A stretch of 64,000 bases of DNA from Castellaniella sp047971665 (GCF_047971665.1 NZ_JBKEAA010000008.1:1-64000), one strand, 5' to 3'. Shown: positions 1 through 8,791, numbered from the stretch's first letter. Numbers and translations are program-made. Notes: a model not told the origin generated them from the letters alone.

Positions 1-1
1 C

Positions 2-667
2 TTCGCCTACAAGACTCCGGACGGCAAGATCACCGGCTTCGACTACGACATCGGCAACGCCCTGTGCGAAGAGATGAAGGTCAAGTGCCAGTGGATCGAG
101 CAGGAATTCGACGGCCTGATCCCGGCACTGAAAGTGCGCAAGTTCGACGCCGTGCTGTCGTCCATGTCGATCACCGAAGAGCGCAAGCGCTCGGTGGACT
201 TCACCGGCAAGTACTACTCCACTCCGGCACGCCTGGCGATGAAGGCCGGCAGCGAGTACACCGACGTGGCCGGCCTCAAGGGCAAGAAGATCGGCGTGCA
301 GCGTTCCTCGATCTACGATCGCTATGCCACCGACGTTTTCGCCCCGGTCGGCGCCGAGATCGTGCGTTACACCTCGCAGAACGAAATCTTCCTCGACCTG
401 GCTTCCGGTCGCCTGGACGCCACCCTGGCTGACGTCGTCAACATCGACGACGGCTTCCTCAAGACCGACGCCGGCAAGGGCTTCGCCCTGGTAGGTCCGG
501 ACTTTACCGATGAGAAATACTTCGGCGAAGGCCAGGGCATCGCTGTGCGCAAGGGTGACAAGGCGCTGGCCGACAAGATCAGTGCTGCCATCCTGGCCAT
601 CCGCGCCAACGGCAAGTACCAGGAAGTGCAGGGCAAGTACTTCCAGTTCGACATCTACGGCAAGTAA
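2..667 (+). CDS. aotJ: Basic amino acid ABC transporter substrate-binding protein, 3' part (AotJ/HisJ type)
   Basis: Partial gene: the reading frame is open from base 2, so signal peptide and N-terminus lie before the window. The 221 visible codons carry the family 3 solute-binding fold: the FDYDIG segment, the IPALKVRKFDAV region, the SMSITEERK hinge motif and a C-terminal FQFDIYGK end typical of HisJ/ArgT/AotJ. It would bind arginine, ornithine or a similar cationic amino acid in the periplasm and pass it to the two permeases that follow on the same strand. The sequence resembles Pseudomonas AotJ more than most betaproteobacterial paralogues, but this is from memory of the family. Exact ligand is not shown by the sequence. 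Confidence 0.85.
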   Translation, partial: FAYKTPDGKITGFDYDIGNALCEEMKVKCQWIEQEFDGLIPALKVRKFDAVLSSMSITEERKRSVDFTGKYYSTPARLAMKAGSEYTDVAGLKGKKIGVQRSSIYDRYATDVFAPVGAEIVRYTSQNEIFLDLASGRLDATLADVVNIDDGFLKTDAGKGFALVGPDFTDEKYFGEGQGIAVRKGDKALADKISAAILAIRANGKYQEVQGKYFQFDIYGK

Positions 668-675
668 TCCTGCTC

Positions 676-731
676 GGCGCCCGCCCCGTGACGGGGCAGG
701 GCGCCACGTAGGCGATGAGCCTGCGTTTTTT
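676..731 (+). terminator. Double hairpin with T-run between aotJ and aotQ (likely partial terminator)
   Basis: Two consecutive hairpins lie just after the binding-protein stop. The first (676-688 with 692-705) pairs 13 bp with one bulged A. The second (707-713 with 719-725) pairs 7 bp including one G-T wobble and is followed by six T at 726-731, the form of an intrinsic terminator. The permease genes follow at 785, so it probably lets only a fraction of transcripts continue, giving more binding protein than membrane components, a common arrangement in such operons. Confidence 0.65.
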
Positions 732-784
732 CCGGCTCATCCCTAGGCCCGTTCGGGCTGTTGTTTCCTGTAGAGGATCGCTTC

Positions 785-1474
785 ATGTTCAACGGCTACG
801 GCTCGACCATTCTCGAGGGCGCCTGGCTTACCGTGCAGTTGTCGCTGCTGTCGATGGCGGTGGCGGTTGTGCTGGGGCTTATTGGCGCGGCGTTCCGTCT
901 GTCGCCGGTGAAATGGCTGGCCGTCATGGGCGAAGCTTATGCCACGGTGATCCGTGGTATTCCTGATCTGGTGCTGATCCTGCTGATCTTCTATGGCGGT
1001 CAGGACCTGGTGAACCGCCTCGCGCCCTTGCTGGGCTACGAGGATTACATCGATATCAATCCCTTCGTCGCTGGAGTGGGCACGCTCGGTTTCATTTACG
1101 GCGCCTATCTCTCAGAGACCTTTCGCGGTGCCTTCATGGCCATCCCCAAGGGCCAGGGCGAGGCCGGCCTGGCCTATGGCATGAGCTCGCTGCGCATTTT
1201 CCTGCGCATCCTGGTGCCGCAGATGATCCGCCTGGCGATTCCGGGCGTGACCAACAACTGGCTGGTGCTGGTCAAGGCCACTGCGCTGATCTCGCTGGTC
1301 GGCCTGCAGGACATGATGGCGCGCGCCAAGAGCGCTGGCGACGCTACCCGTGAACCCTTTACCTACATCCTCCTGGCCGCCGCCATCTACCTGGCGATGA
1401 CCAGTGTTTCGCTGCTGGTGCTGCGCTTTCTTGAGCGCCGCTACTCGGTCGGCGTGAAATCCGCTGAAATCTGA
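785..1474 (+). CDS. aotQ: Basic amino acid ABC transporter permease, HisQ type
   Basis: Inner-membrane permease of 229 residues with about five hydrophobic segments. The EAA loop typical of amino-acid permeases is visible around residues 118-145 (EAGLAYGMS ... VPQMIRLAIPG). The start at 785 is preferred over an upstream in-frame TTG because an AGAGGA ribosome site lies 8 bases before it and the family begins MFNGYG. It would form the translocation pore as a heterodimer with the next gene, 10 bases downstream. Family and role are clear; the substrate (arginine/ornithine/histidine) follows from similarity to HisQ/AotQ. Confidence 0.9.
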   Translation: MFNGYGSTILEGAWLTVQLSLLSMAVAVVLGLIGAAFRLSPVKWLAVMGEAYATVIRGIPDLVLILLIFYGGQDLVNRLAPLLGYEDYIDINPFVAGVGTLGFIYGAYLSETFRGAFMAIPKGQGEAGLAYGMSSLRIFLRILVPQMIRLAIPGVTNNWLVLVKATALISLVGLQDMMARAKSAGDATREPFTYILLAAAIYLAMTSVSLLVLRFLERRYSVGVKSAEI

Positions 1475-1484
1475 GGGAGCCACC

Positions 1485-2183
1485 ATGCTTTTCGACTACA
1501 ACGTGGTGCTCGACAGCCTGCCGCTGTACTTCAGCGGTGTGCTGGTCACCCTCAAGCTGCTGCTGATCGCCCTGGCCTTCGGCCTGCTGGCCGCGGTGCC
1601 GCTGGGCCTGATGCGCGTCTCCAAGCAGCCGCTGATCAACTTCCCGGCCTGGCTCTACACCTATGTGATTCGCGGCACGCCGATGCTGGTGCAGCTGTAC
1701 CTGCTGTACTACGGCCTGGCCCAGTTCGAGGCAGTGCGCGAGAGCTTCCTCTGGCCGTACCTGTCCAACGCCACCTTCTGCGCCTGCCTGGCGTTTGCCA
1801 TCAACACCAGTGCCTACAGCGCGGAAATCCTCGCCGGCAGCCTCAAGGCCACGCCGCATGGCGAGATCGAGGCGGCCAAGGCCATGGGCATGTCGCGCTT
1901 CAAGCTGTATCGCCGCATCCTCCTGCCCTCGGCGCTGCGCCGTGCGCTGCCGCAGTACAGCAACGAGGTGATCATGATGCTGCACACCACCAGCCTGGCC
2001 TCGGTGGTGACCCTGATCGACATCACTGGCGCGGCCAAGACCGTCAACTCGCAGTACTACCTGCCGTTCGAGGCCTACATCACCGCCGGGGTGTTCTACC
2101 TCTGCCTGACCTTCATCCTGGTGCGCCTGTTCAAGCTCGCCGAACGCCGCTGGCTGGCCTACCTGGCCCCGCGCAAGGCCTGA
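1485..2183 (+). CDS. aotM: Basic amino acid ABC transporter permease, HisM type
   Basis: Second permease subunit, 232 residues, hydrophobic with the EAA motif at about residues 126-155 (GEIEAAKAMGMSRFKLYRRI). It starts 10 bases after the stop of the HisQ-type gene with a GGGAG ribosome site, so the two are translated together. HisM-type features include the RGTPMLVQLY segment near residue 64. It would pair with the preceding permease and dock onto the ATPase encoded next. Confidence 0.9.
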   Translation: MLFDYNVVLDSLPLYFSGVLVTLKLLLIALAFGLLAAVPLGLMRVSKQPLINFPAWLYTYVIRGTPMLVQLYLLYYGLAQFEAVRESFLWPYLSNATFCACLAFAINTSAYSAEILAGSLKATPHGEIEAAKAMGMSRFKLYRRILLPSALRRALPQYSNEVIMMLHTTSLASVVTLIDITGAAKTVNSQYYLPFEAYITAGVFYLCLTFILVRLFKLAERRWLAYLAPRKA

Positions 2184-2214
2184 TTTTCCCCGAATTCGCC
2201 GAGAGATTCCGACC

Positions 2215-2979
2215 ATGTACAAACTCGAAGTTCAGGACCTGCACAAGCGCTACGGCGACCACGAAGTGCTCAAGGGCGTAACCCTGGCGGCCAAGGCCGG
2301 CGACGTGATCAGCTTCATTTGCTCCAGCGGCTCGGGAAAGAGCACCTTCCTGCGCAGCATCAACCTGCTGGAGCAGCCACACGCCGGCAAGATCCTGCTC
2401 AACGGCGAGGAGCTCAAGCTGGTGCCGAACAAGGACGGCGCGCTCAAGGCCGCCGACGGCAAGCAGCTGCAGCGCATGCGCTCGCGCCTGTCGATGGTGT
2501 TCCAGCACTTCAACCTGTGGTCGCACATGAGCGCCCTCGACAACGTCATCGAGGCGCCGGTGCACGTGCTCGGCGTGCCGAAGAAGGAAGCCATCGAGAA
2601 GGCCGAGCACTACCTGGCCAAGGTCGGCGTGGCCCATCGCAAGGGAGCTTACCCTGCGCACATGAGCGGCGGCGAGCAGCAGCGCGTGGCGATTGCTCGT
2701 GCCCTGGCCATGGAGCCGGAAGTCATGCTGTTCGACGAGCCGACCTCGGCGCTCGATCCGGAACTGGTCGGCGAAGTGCTCAAGGTCATGCAGAAACTCG
2801 CCGAAGAAGGCCGCACCATGCTGGTCGTCACTCACGAGATGGGCTTCGCACGCAATCTGGCATCCCAGGTCATGTTCTTGCACCAGGGGGTGACCGAAGA
2901 AACCGGCGCGCCGGCTGATATTTTTGACAATCCGCAAAGCCCCCGGCTGCGACAGTTCCTGTCGGGCAATCTGAAATAG
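2215..2979 (+). CDS. aotP: Basic amino acid ABC transporter ATP-binding protein, HisP/AotP type, altered Walker A
   Basis: ATPase of 254 residues. Signature SGGEQ at 151-155, Walker B MLFDEP at 171-176, D-loop SALD at 178-181, H-loop His207 and Q-loop Gln97 are all present. The Walker A site at 36-43 reads CSSGSGKS: the usual first glycine is cysteine (TGC where GGC is expected), a one-base difference. That could weaken nucleotide binding or be a sequence error. The last ~45 residues (from about residue 213) have a different flavour from the strongly Pseudomonas-like front part, with codons such as ATT TTT and CCG CAA. No argR follows, unlike the Pseudomonas operon. Confidence 0.85.
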   Translation: MYKLEVQDLHKRYGDHEVLKGVTLAAKAGDVISFICSSGSGKSTFLRSINLLEQPHAGKILLNGEELKLVPNKDGALKAADGKQLQRMRSRLSMVFQHFNLWSHMSALDNVIEAPVHVLGVPKKEAIEKAEHYLAKVGVAHRKGAYPAHMSGGEQQRVAIARALAMEPEVMLFDEPTSALDPELVGEVLKVMQKLAEEGRTMLVVTHEMGFARNLASQVMFLHQGVTEETGAPADIFDNPQSPRLRQFLSGNLK

Positions 2980-3185
2980 ACTCACCATCCGACAGGCTCG
3001 GCGTTGGTAGCGGCGCCCACTGGGACCGAAGGCGTTTCTCCCGCCCGCAACCCCGAGGCAGGCCGACCCGATCGCGGGCTGGGCCCTGGCACGTGCCGAG
3101 GGACTCGTGACATGCGCATCCCTTCGTATTTCCCGGTCTGGCGGCCCGGACGAGGCAAGCCCCCTCATCCATCACGGCGCAGGCC
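2980..3185 (+). other. Intergenic DNA after aotP, no gene seen
   Basis: About 200 bases with no convincing reading frame, terminator or RNA. It marks the step from the Pseudomonas-like transporter operon to the degraded Rpn-type gene, and may contain the actual recombination or assembly junction. Confidence 0.4.
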
Positions 3186-3880
3186 GACGATCACGACAGT
3201 CCATGGAAAGAAGCGCTGGAAATTTTTTTCCTGCCCGCCATCGAACTCTTTGCACCGGATCTGTACACCGTCATTGACTGGTCCGCGCCAGCGGAATTCC
3301 TGGACAAGGAACCGCAGACACTGAGCGCCGCCCGGGGCTCGCCCGGCAGTGGCCGGCGATCGGCCGACAAACTGGTCAGAGTCTGCGGCAAGGAGACGGA
3401 CGATGTCTGGATTCTGATCCACATCGAAATCGAGGGCGGTCCCATGGGACCGAGGCTCATGCCCGGTTCGCGCGGCGGATGTACCGCTACATGACACGCA
3501 TCGAGGATCGTCACGAAGGATTCAGCCACCGTGCAGGCCGCTCACCCCCGACCCTGTTCAGCCTGGGCATCCCGGCCGCCATCGTGATCATGGCGCAATT
3601 ACGCGCCTTGCAGTACCAGAACCGATCACGGCGGATGGCGCCCATCGTGGCGCTCGTGCGACTGCTCTACGGATATGGCTATGATCACGGCCAGGTCAGG
3701 TCGCTGCTGCGTCTGATCGAATGGATGCTGCGTCTGCCCGAAGCACTGGAGCCGGCCTATCTGGCCGCCGTGGAGCAGCTGGAACAGAAACGCAAGATGC
3801 GCTATGTCACGATTGCCGAACGTCTGGTAATGAAACGAGGCCTGGTCAATGAACATCCTGGATGCCATCGCGCTGAATGA
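3186..3880 (+). pseudogene. Rpn-family PD-(D/E)XK nuclease/putative transposase remnant
   Basis: Two frames together recall the Rpn (recombination-promoting nuclease) family. From 3186 one frame gives DSPWKEALE, then IDWSAPAEFLDKE, ADKLV and WILIHIEIEG, matching the N-terminal nuclease part. A frameshift near 3440-3465 moves to the frame FARRMYRYMTRIEDRH, after which a block of the family is missing. The C-terminal part (VRLLYGYGYD ... LIEWMLRLPEALE ... MRYVTIAERL) is well recognisable from about 3640. No start codon or ribosome site is visible, and the end is shortened. So this is a gene broken by a frameshift and an internal deletion. The family call rests on motif memory. Confidence 0.6.
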
Positions 3881-3924
3881 CGTCTTTCATCGCAGACCTG
3901 CGCGCAGACATTCTCGAATGGCAG

Positions 3925-5064
3925 TCAGAACCGCCGCCGCATCACCCGATGCGGAATCCCCGCATCCATGAAAGTTCCGCCCTCCTCGACAAAACCATGG
4001 CGGGCGTAGAAAGCCCGGGCATGCAATTGCGCATCCAGCACGACCTCCGGGTCGCCCCGACGGCGGGCCGCTTCCATCAACGCGCTCAACAAGTGCGACC
4101 CGACCCCCTGGCCGCGCCACGCTTTGCGCACGGCCATCCGGCCGATATGGCCATCGGGCAGCAGACGTCCCGTGCCCATGGCCTGACCATCAGCATCATA
4201 GGCGATGGCATGCAGGCACTGCGCATCGCGCGCATCCAGCTCTTCTTCCAGCGGCACCCGCTGTTCCTCTACAAAGACTTCCAGACGAATGCGGCCGGCT
4301 TCAGCGCCCAGCGCATCCCAGCTGCCTGTCACGACGCGATGATCGCCGAAAAGCCTCGCCCCCCCCTGGCCGACAGACCCGTCCCGTGACGCACCAGGGC
4401 CCACAGTCTGCGCCTGCGCGAACACCGAAGAACCGCCCAGGGCGAAATCCAGGACCTCGGGCAGCCAGGCGGCAAAATCCGAAATCCCGTGATCGCTGCC
4501 TTCGATGATGCGTTGCCGGCTGCCCGCGAACCGGGCCTGCATTTCCCGCCAGTCCAGGACCTCATCGCCGGTGGCCGCCAGCAGGAAATAACGCGCCGGC
4601 CGCGTCAGCACCGGCATGTCGGCCTCGGCCCGCGCCAGTTCCTCGACGTAGCCGGGCAGGAACTCGAAGGGCTCATCGCCATGAAAGGTCCGGTGCGAGC
4701 CGACCTGGGTCGCCAGGTCGCGGGCCGCATGGACGACGGGATTGAGCAGCACTGCGCGGCAACCCAGCCGCTCGGCCAGCCAGGTAGCGTAGAACCCGCC
4801 CAGGGAAGAGCCGATGACGGTCAAGCGTGCCGCGGCATCATCCCGTGCCGACGCTACCTCCTGCCGCTCCCCCTGGAAACCCGCCGCGGAACTCAAGCCC
4901 GCCTGGGCCAGGCTCAGCGCCAGGCTCAACGCCGCCGCCGGGCTGGCAGGCAGTTGCGGACAATGCCAATCGGCGTCCAGGCCACGCTCGGCCATTGCCC
5001 GTGCCATCAGACGCACCTTGAAGGAGTCGGGGGAGGAACGGAATCCGTGCAGATAGAGAATCAT
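3925..5064 (-). CDS. YqiA-like esterase fused to GNAT acetyltransferase
   Basis: One continuous frame of 379 codons holds two domains. Residues 1-210 are an alpha/beta hydrolase of the YqiA/UPF0227 type: MILYLHGF start, nucleophile elbow GSSLGG with Ser87, candidate acid Asp167 in TGDEVLD and His192 in SDHGISD. Residues 240-379 are a GNAT domain of the ElaA/YjcF type: VFVEEQRVP near 263-271, acetyl-CoA loop RGQGVG at 317-322 and an FYARHGF segment at 352-358. A 30-residue Ala/Gly/Ser linker joins them. The two domains are usually separate genes. No stop or frameshift is seen at the join. Substrates of either domain cannot be read from the sequence. Confidence 0.8.
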   Translation of the reverse strand: MILYLHGFRSSPDSFKVRLMARAMAERGLDADWHCPQLPASPAAALSLALSLAQAGLSSAAGFQGERQEVASARDDAAARLTVIGSSLGGFYATWLAERLGCRAVLLNPVVHAARDLATQVGSHRTFHGDEPFEFLPGYVEELARAEADMPVLTRPARYFLLAATGDEVLDWREMQARFAGSRQRIIEGSDHGISDFAAWLPEVLDFALGGSSVFAQAQTVGPGASRDGSVGQGGARLFGDHRVVTGSWDALGAEAGRIRLEVFVEEQRVPLEEELDARDAQCLHAIAYDADGQAMGTGRLLPDGHIGRMAVRKAWRGQGVGSHLLSALMEAARRRGDPEVVLDAQLHARAFYARHGFVEEGGTFMDAGIPHRVMRRRF

Positions 5065-5216
5065 GACATCCAGGCGGGAAGCTGTCCGGGCACCCGGCGG
5101 CGCACGACGGAACCCCAGGCTTCATTGTAAGCAGCCTGCGCAATGCCGGCAGCTACCCACAAGCACCACGACCCGCGTTAAGATCTATCAACTCGATCCG
5201 GACCTGATGCCCCGCC

Positions 5217-5891
5217 ATGCCGCTCCTCAAACCGGTCAGCACACTGCGTACCTACGATGGGCAGGCACACGCCCATGCGCATGATCATGCCCAGATCATG
5301 GTCCCGCTGTCGGGCCGCATGGAACTGGAAATCGATGGGCACGCCCTGTTCACCGACTCTTCCTGCGGGATGCTGATCCCGGCCGGCGCCCGGCACGCCT
5401 ACTGCGCCCGGCCTGGCACCCGCATTCTGGTGATCGACGCCCCCGAATCCACGGGTCTGGAACGACTGCGCCGATTCGCCCTGACACCCGCCTGCCGCAC
5501 ACTGAGCGCCCAGGACGATGCCGGTAAGCAGCTGGCCCTGTTGCTGGGCCTGCCTACCGTGCTGTCCTCGCGCCGCGGCCTGGACCTGGCGCAGCTGAAC
5601 GCGACGCTGACCGAGGCGCTGCACGAGGCCTGGTCCACAGCGCGCATGGCGCGGCTGTTCAATCTCAGTTCGCAGCGCTTTCACACGCGCCTGCTGGAAC
5701 TGTCCGGCCGCCCCCCGGGCGATTACCTGCGCGCCCTGCGGCTGGAATCTGCCAGCCGGATGCTGGCACGAGGCACGACACTTGAAGCGGCTGCCGCCCG
5801 GGTCGGCTACCGCTCGGGCAGCGCCCTGGCGTATGCGCTGCGACGGGACCGCGGTGTCGGCGCACGCGCACTGCGGCGGCCTGTTGCCTGA
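5217..5891 (+). CDS. AraC-family transcriptional regulator, cupin-type N-terminus
   Basis: Regulator of 224 residues. Residues 1-85 form a small cupin-like sensor with a histidine-rich stretch (HAHAHDH near 18-24) and the PAGARHAY turn. Residues ~135-220 are the AraC DNA-binding domain with two helix-turn-helix units; the second reads RVGYRSGSALAYALRRDRGV. It is short for the family and lacks part of the usual C-terminal tail. The EamA transporter gene begins 100 bases downstream on the same strand, a common pairing in which the regulator controls the exporter. Confidence 0.8.
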   Translation: MPLLKPVSTLRTYDGQAHAHAHDHAQIMVPLSGRMELEIDGHALFTDSSCGMLIPAGARHAYCARPGTRILVIDAPESTGLERLRRFALTPACRTLSAQDDAGKQLALLLGLPTVLSSRRGLDLAQLNATLTEALHEAWSTARMARLFNLSSQRFHTRLLELSGRPPGDYLRALRLESASRMLARGTTLEAAAARVGYRSGSALAYALRRDRGVGARALRRPVA

Positions 5892-5990
5892 AACCGAAGT
5901 CCCACAGCTCACACGCACGACTCTGACTGACACAGAAACCACGAGCGTTTCTCGACAAACGGCTGCGGCCCACCCTGCCATCATGACGGA

Positions 5991-6905
5991 ATGAGCACGA
6001 GATCGAATCCTGCCGCGCCCTCCTCCACCATCCAGCCTTTGCACGGCATCCTGCTGGTACTGTGCGCGGCGATGCTGTGGGGCACCACAGGCACGGCCCA
6101 GAGCTTTTCCGACGGAACATTGTCTCCCTACTGGGTGGGCGCCTTGCGTCTGGGGATTGCCGCCCTCTTTTTCCTGGCCTACGCCGGCGCGATCAACGGA
6201 CTGTCTCACCTGGTCCGCCAGTTGGCCGGACTGGACTGGCGTCGGGCCATTCTTGCCGGCGCCTGCATGGCAGGCTACAACCTGGCATTCTTTGCGGGCG
6301 TCAAGATCACCGGAGTCGCGGTGGGCACGGCACTGGCCATCGGTAGTGGCCCGATCTGGGCCGGCCTGCTGCAACTGGCTGGTGGCGCCCGGCCCGGCCC
6401 GGGCTGGTGGACGGGTACGCTGCTGGCGGTCGGCGGCGGTGTCCTGCTGGTGCTTGGACGCGGAGGCGACATTCAGGCCGATCCGCTGGGCATCGCCCTG
6501 TGCCTGGCCTCGGGCCTGACCTATGCGCTCTACGCCTTGCTGAACAAGAGGCTGGTGCAGCATGCGACACCGGCCGTCACCACTCTGGGCGTGTTCATGG
6601 TGGGCGCCCTGCTGGCGCTGCCGGCCGCCGGTTGCTGGGCGGGGCCGGCGCAGATCACGGCCTCGGGCTGGCTGGTGGTGAGTTTCCTGGGCATCGCCTC
6701 GACAGGCATCGCCTACCTGCTGTTCACCTCCGGCCTGCGCGGCATCAGCGCTGCCACTGGCGTGTCGCTGGCGCTGATGGAGCCTGTCACCGCCTTTTTG
6801 CTGGCCCTGGGTGTGGTGGGAGAACGACCCGGCACGCTGGCCTACGCCGGCCTGGCGGCACTGCTGGCCGGGCTGACCATCGTGATCCGGACCGAGACGC
6901 GCTGA
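5991..6905 (+). CDS. EamA/DMT-family transporter
   Basis: Membrane protein of 304 residues with ten predicted hydrophobic segments arranged as two repeats of the EamA domain. The first repeat has the LWGTTGTAQ motif after the first helix, the second has LALMEPVTAF near residue 260, both typical of drug/metabolite transporters such as RhtA/YdcZ relatives. It probably exports a small metabolite or amino acid; the substrate is unknown. It follows the AraC regulator and ends at a strong bidirectional terminator. Confidence 0.85.
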   Translation: MSTRSNPAAPSSTIQPLHGILLVLCAAMLWGTTGTAQSFSDGTLSPYWVGALRLGIAALFFLAYAGAINGLSHLVRQLAGLDWRRAILAGACMAGYNLAFFAGVKITGVAVGTALAIGSGPIWAGLLQLAGGARPGPGWWTGTLLAVGGGVLLVLGRGGDIQADPLGIALCLASGLTYALYALLNKRLVQHATPAVTTLGVFMVGALLALPAAGCWAGPAQITASGWLVVSFLGIASTGIAYLLFTSGLRGISAATGVSLALMEPVTAFLLALGVVGERPGTLAYAGLAALLAGLTIVIRTETR

Positions 6906-6917
6906 CCTGACGCACAA

Positions 6918-6953
6918 GCAATGACCCCCGCCCCATGAGGCGGGGGTCATTGC
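6918..6953. terminator. Bidirectional terminator between eamA-type gene and typA
   Basis: A perfect 15-bp stem (6918-6932 with 6939-6953) around a six-base loop sits between two convergent genes. The stem begins GCAATGACC and has a G/C-rich core. There is no long T-run on either side, but position and stem strength fit a shared terminator. Confidence 0.75.
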
Positions 6954-6970
6954 GGGATTCCACAGCGGGA

Positions 6971-8791
6971 TCAGGCGGATTCGCGCAGACTGCGGCGTCG
7001 TTCGTGCTCTTGCAGATGGCGCTTGCGCAAACGGATCGACTTCGGCGTGACCTCGACCAGTTCGTCATCGGCGATGAATTCCACCGCATATTCCAGACTC
7101 AGGGCGATGGGCGGCACCAGGTCGATGTGCTCGTCCTTGCCGGAAGCCCGGACGTTGGTGAGTTTCTTTTCCTTGATGGGATTGACCACCAGGTCATTGT
7201 CGCGCGAATGAATGCCGATGATCATGCCCTCGTAGACCGGCTCCTGGGGCGAGACGAACATGCGGCCACGCTCCTGCAGTTTCCACAGGGCATAGGCCAC
7301 GGCAGTGCCGTCATCCTGGCTGATGAGCACCCCGTTGCGGCGCTCGCCCACCCCGCCTTCGCGGACCGGCGCGTAGTCGTCGAAAATATGGCTGATCAGG
7401 CCGGTGCCCCGTGTCAGCGTCAGGAATTCTCCCTGGAAACCGATCAGCCCGCGTGCCGGGATGCGGTATTCCAGGCGGGTGCGGCCGCGCCCGTCGGGCT
7501 GCATGTCCTGCAGATCGCCCTTGCGCCGGCCCAGTTCTTCCATCACGCCGCCCTGGTGCGTGTCTTCCACGTCCACCGTCAGCAGCTCGTAGGGCTCGCA
7601 CCGCACTGCGTCGATCTCCTTGAACATCACGCGCGGACGCGACACGGCCAGCTCGTAGCCTTCGCGGCGCATGTTTTCGAGCAGAATGGTCAGGTGCAGT
7701 TCTCCCCGGCCGCAGACCTCGAACACCGTGTCGTCATCGGTGTCGTTGACGCGCAGCGCCACATTGGATTTCAGTTCGCGATCCAGGCGGTCACGCAACT
7801 GGCGGCTGGTGACGAATTTGCCTTCGCGCCCCGCCAAAGGAGAGGTGTTCACCATGAAATTCATGGTCAGCGTGGGTTCGTCGATGCGCAGCATCGGCAA
7901 TGCCTCGGGCGCCGCCGGATCCATCAAGGTGCAGCCGATACCGATGTCCTCGATGCCATTGATCAGCACGATGTCGCCGGCTTCGGCTTCGCTCACCAGT
8001 TCCCGCTCGAGGCCCTTGAACTTCAAGACCTGATTGACCCGGCCCTTGAAGGGCTCGCCTTCAGGACCGAATTTCACCACCACATCCTGCGCGGCACGCA
8101 GGCGGCCCCGGTTGATGCGACCGACGCCGATCTTGCCCACGTAGCTGCTGTAGTCCAGCGAGATGATCTGCAGCTGCAGGGAACCGTCGGCATCGTCATC
8201 GCGCTGCGGCACGTATTGCAGGATGGCCTCGAACAGGGGACGCATGTCGCCCGAGCGCACATCGTCGGTCAACCCTGCGTAACCCGACAGACCCGAAGCA
8301 TAGATCACCGGAAAATCCAGCTGCTCCTCGGTCGCTCCCAGCTTGTCGAACAGATCGAAGGTCGCGTTGACGACAAAATCCGGCCGCGCCCCCGGACGAT
8401 CGACCTTGTTGACGACCACGATCGGCTTGAGGCCCAGTGCCAATGCCTTGCGCGTGACAAAGCGGGTCTGCGGCATCGGGCCTTCGACCGCATCGACCAG
8501 CAGCAGCACGCCATCGACCATGGACAGCACGCGCTCGACTTCCCCACCGAAGTCGGCATGACCCGGGGTATCGACGATATTGATGTGCGTGCCTTCATAT
8601 TCGACGGCACAGTTCTTGGCCAGAATCGTGATACCGCGTTCGCGCTCGATGTCGCCCGAATCCATGACCCGTTCGGACACCTGCTGGTTGTCGCGAAAGG
8701 TGCCGGACTGCCGCAGCAGCTGGTCGACAAGTGTGGTCTTGCCATGGTCCACGTGGGCGATGATGGCCACGTTGCGCAAAGCTCGTTTCAT
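6971..8791 (-). CDS. typA: Ribosome-associated GTPase TypA/BipA
   Basis: Translational GTPase of 606 residues, the usual length. G1 AHVDHGKT at 12-19, then DTPGHADFGGEVERVL, and NKVDRPGAR for G4 are visible, followed by EF-G-like domains and the BipA-specific C-terminal region. It acts on 50S assembly and stress or cold adaptation. The start at 8791 overlaps the truB stop by four bases (ATGA), so it is the last gene of the rimP-nusA-infB-rbfA-truB-typA operon. An open frame continues upstream through truB but is only the truB shadow. Confidence 0.97.
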   Translation of the reverse strand: MKRALRNVAIIAHVDHGKTTLVDQLLRQSGTFRDNQQVSERVMDSGDIERERGITILAKNCAVEYEGTHINIVDTPGHADFGGEVERVLSMVDGVLLLVDAVEGPMPQTRFVTRKALALGLKPIVVVNKVDRPGARPDFVVNATFDLFDKLGATEEQLDFPVIYASGLSGYAGLTDDVRSGDMRPLFEAILQYVPQRDDDADGSLQLQIISLDYSSYVGKIGVGRINRGRLRAAQDVVVKFGPEGEPFKGRVNQVLKFKGLERELVSEAEAGDIVLINGIEDIGIGCTLMDPAAPEALPMLRIDEPTLTMNFMVNTSPLAGREGKFVTSRQLRDRLDRELKSNVALRVNDTDDDTVFEVCGRGELHLTILLENMRREGYELAVSRPRVMFKEIDAVRCEPYELLTVDVEDTHQGGVMEELGRRKGDLQDMQPDGRGRTRLEYRIPARGLIGFQGEFLTLTRGTGLISHIFDDYAPVREGGVGERRNGVLISQDDGTAVAYALWKLQERGRMFVSPQEPVYEGMIIGIHSRDNDLVVNPIKEKKLTNVRASGKDEHIDLVPPIALSLEYAVEFIADDELVEVTPKSIRLRKRHLQEHERRRSLRESA

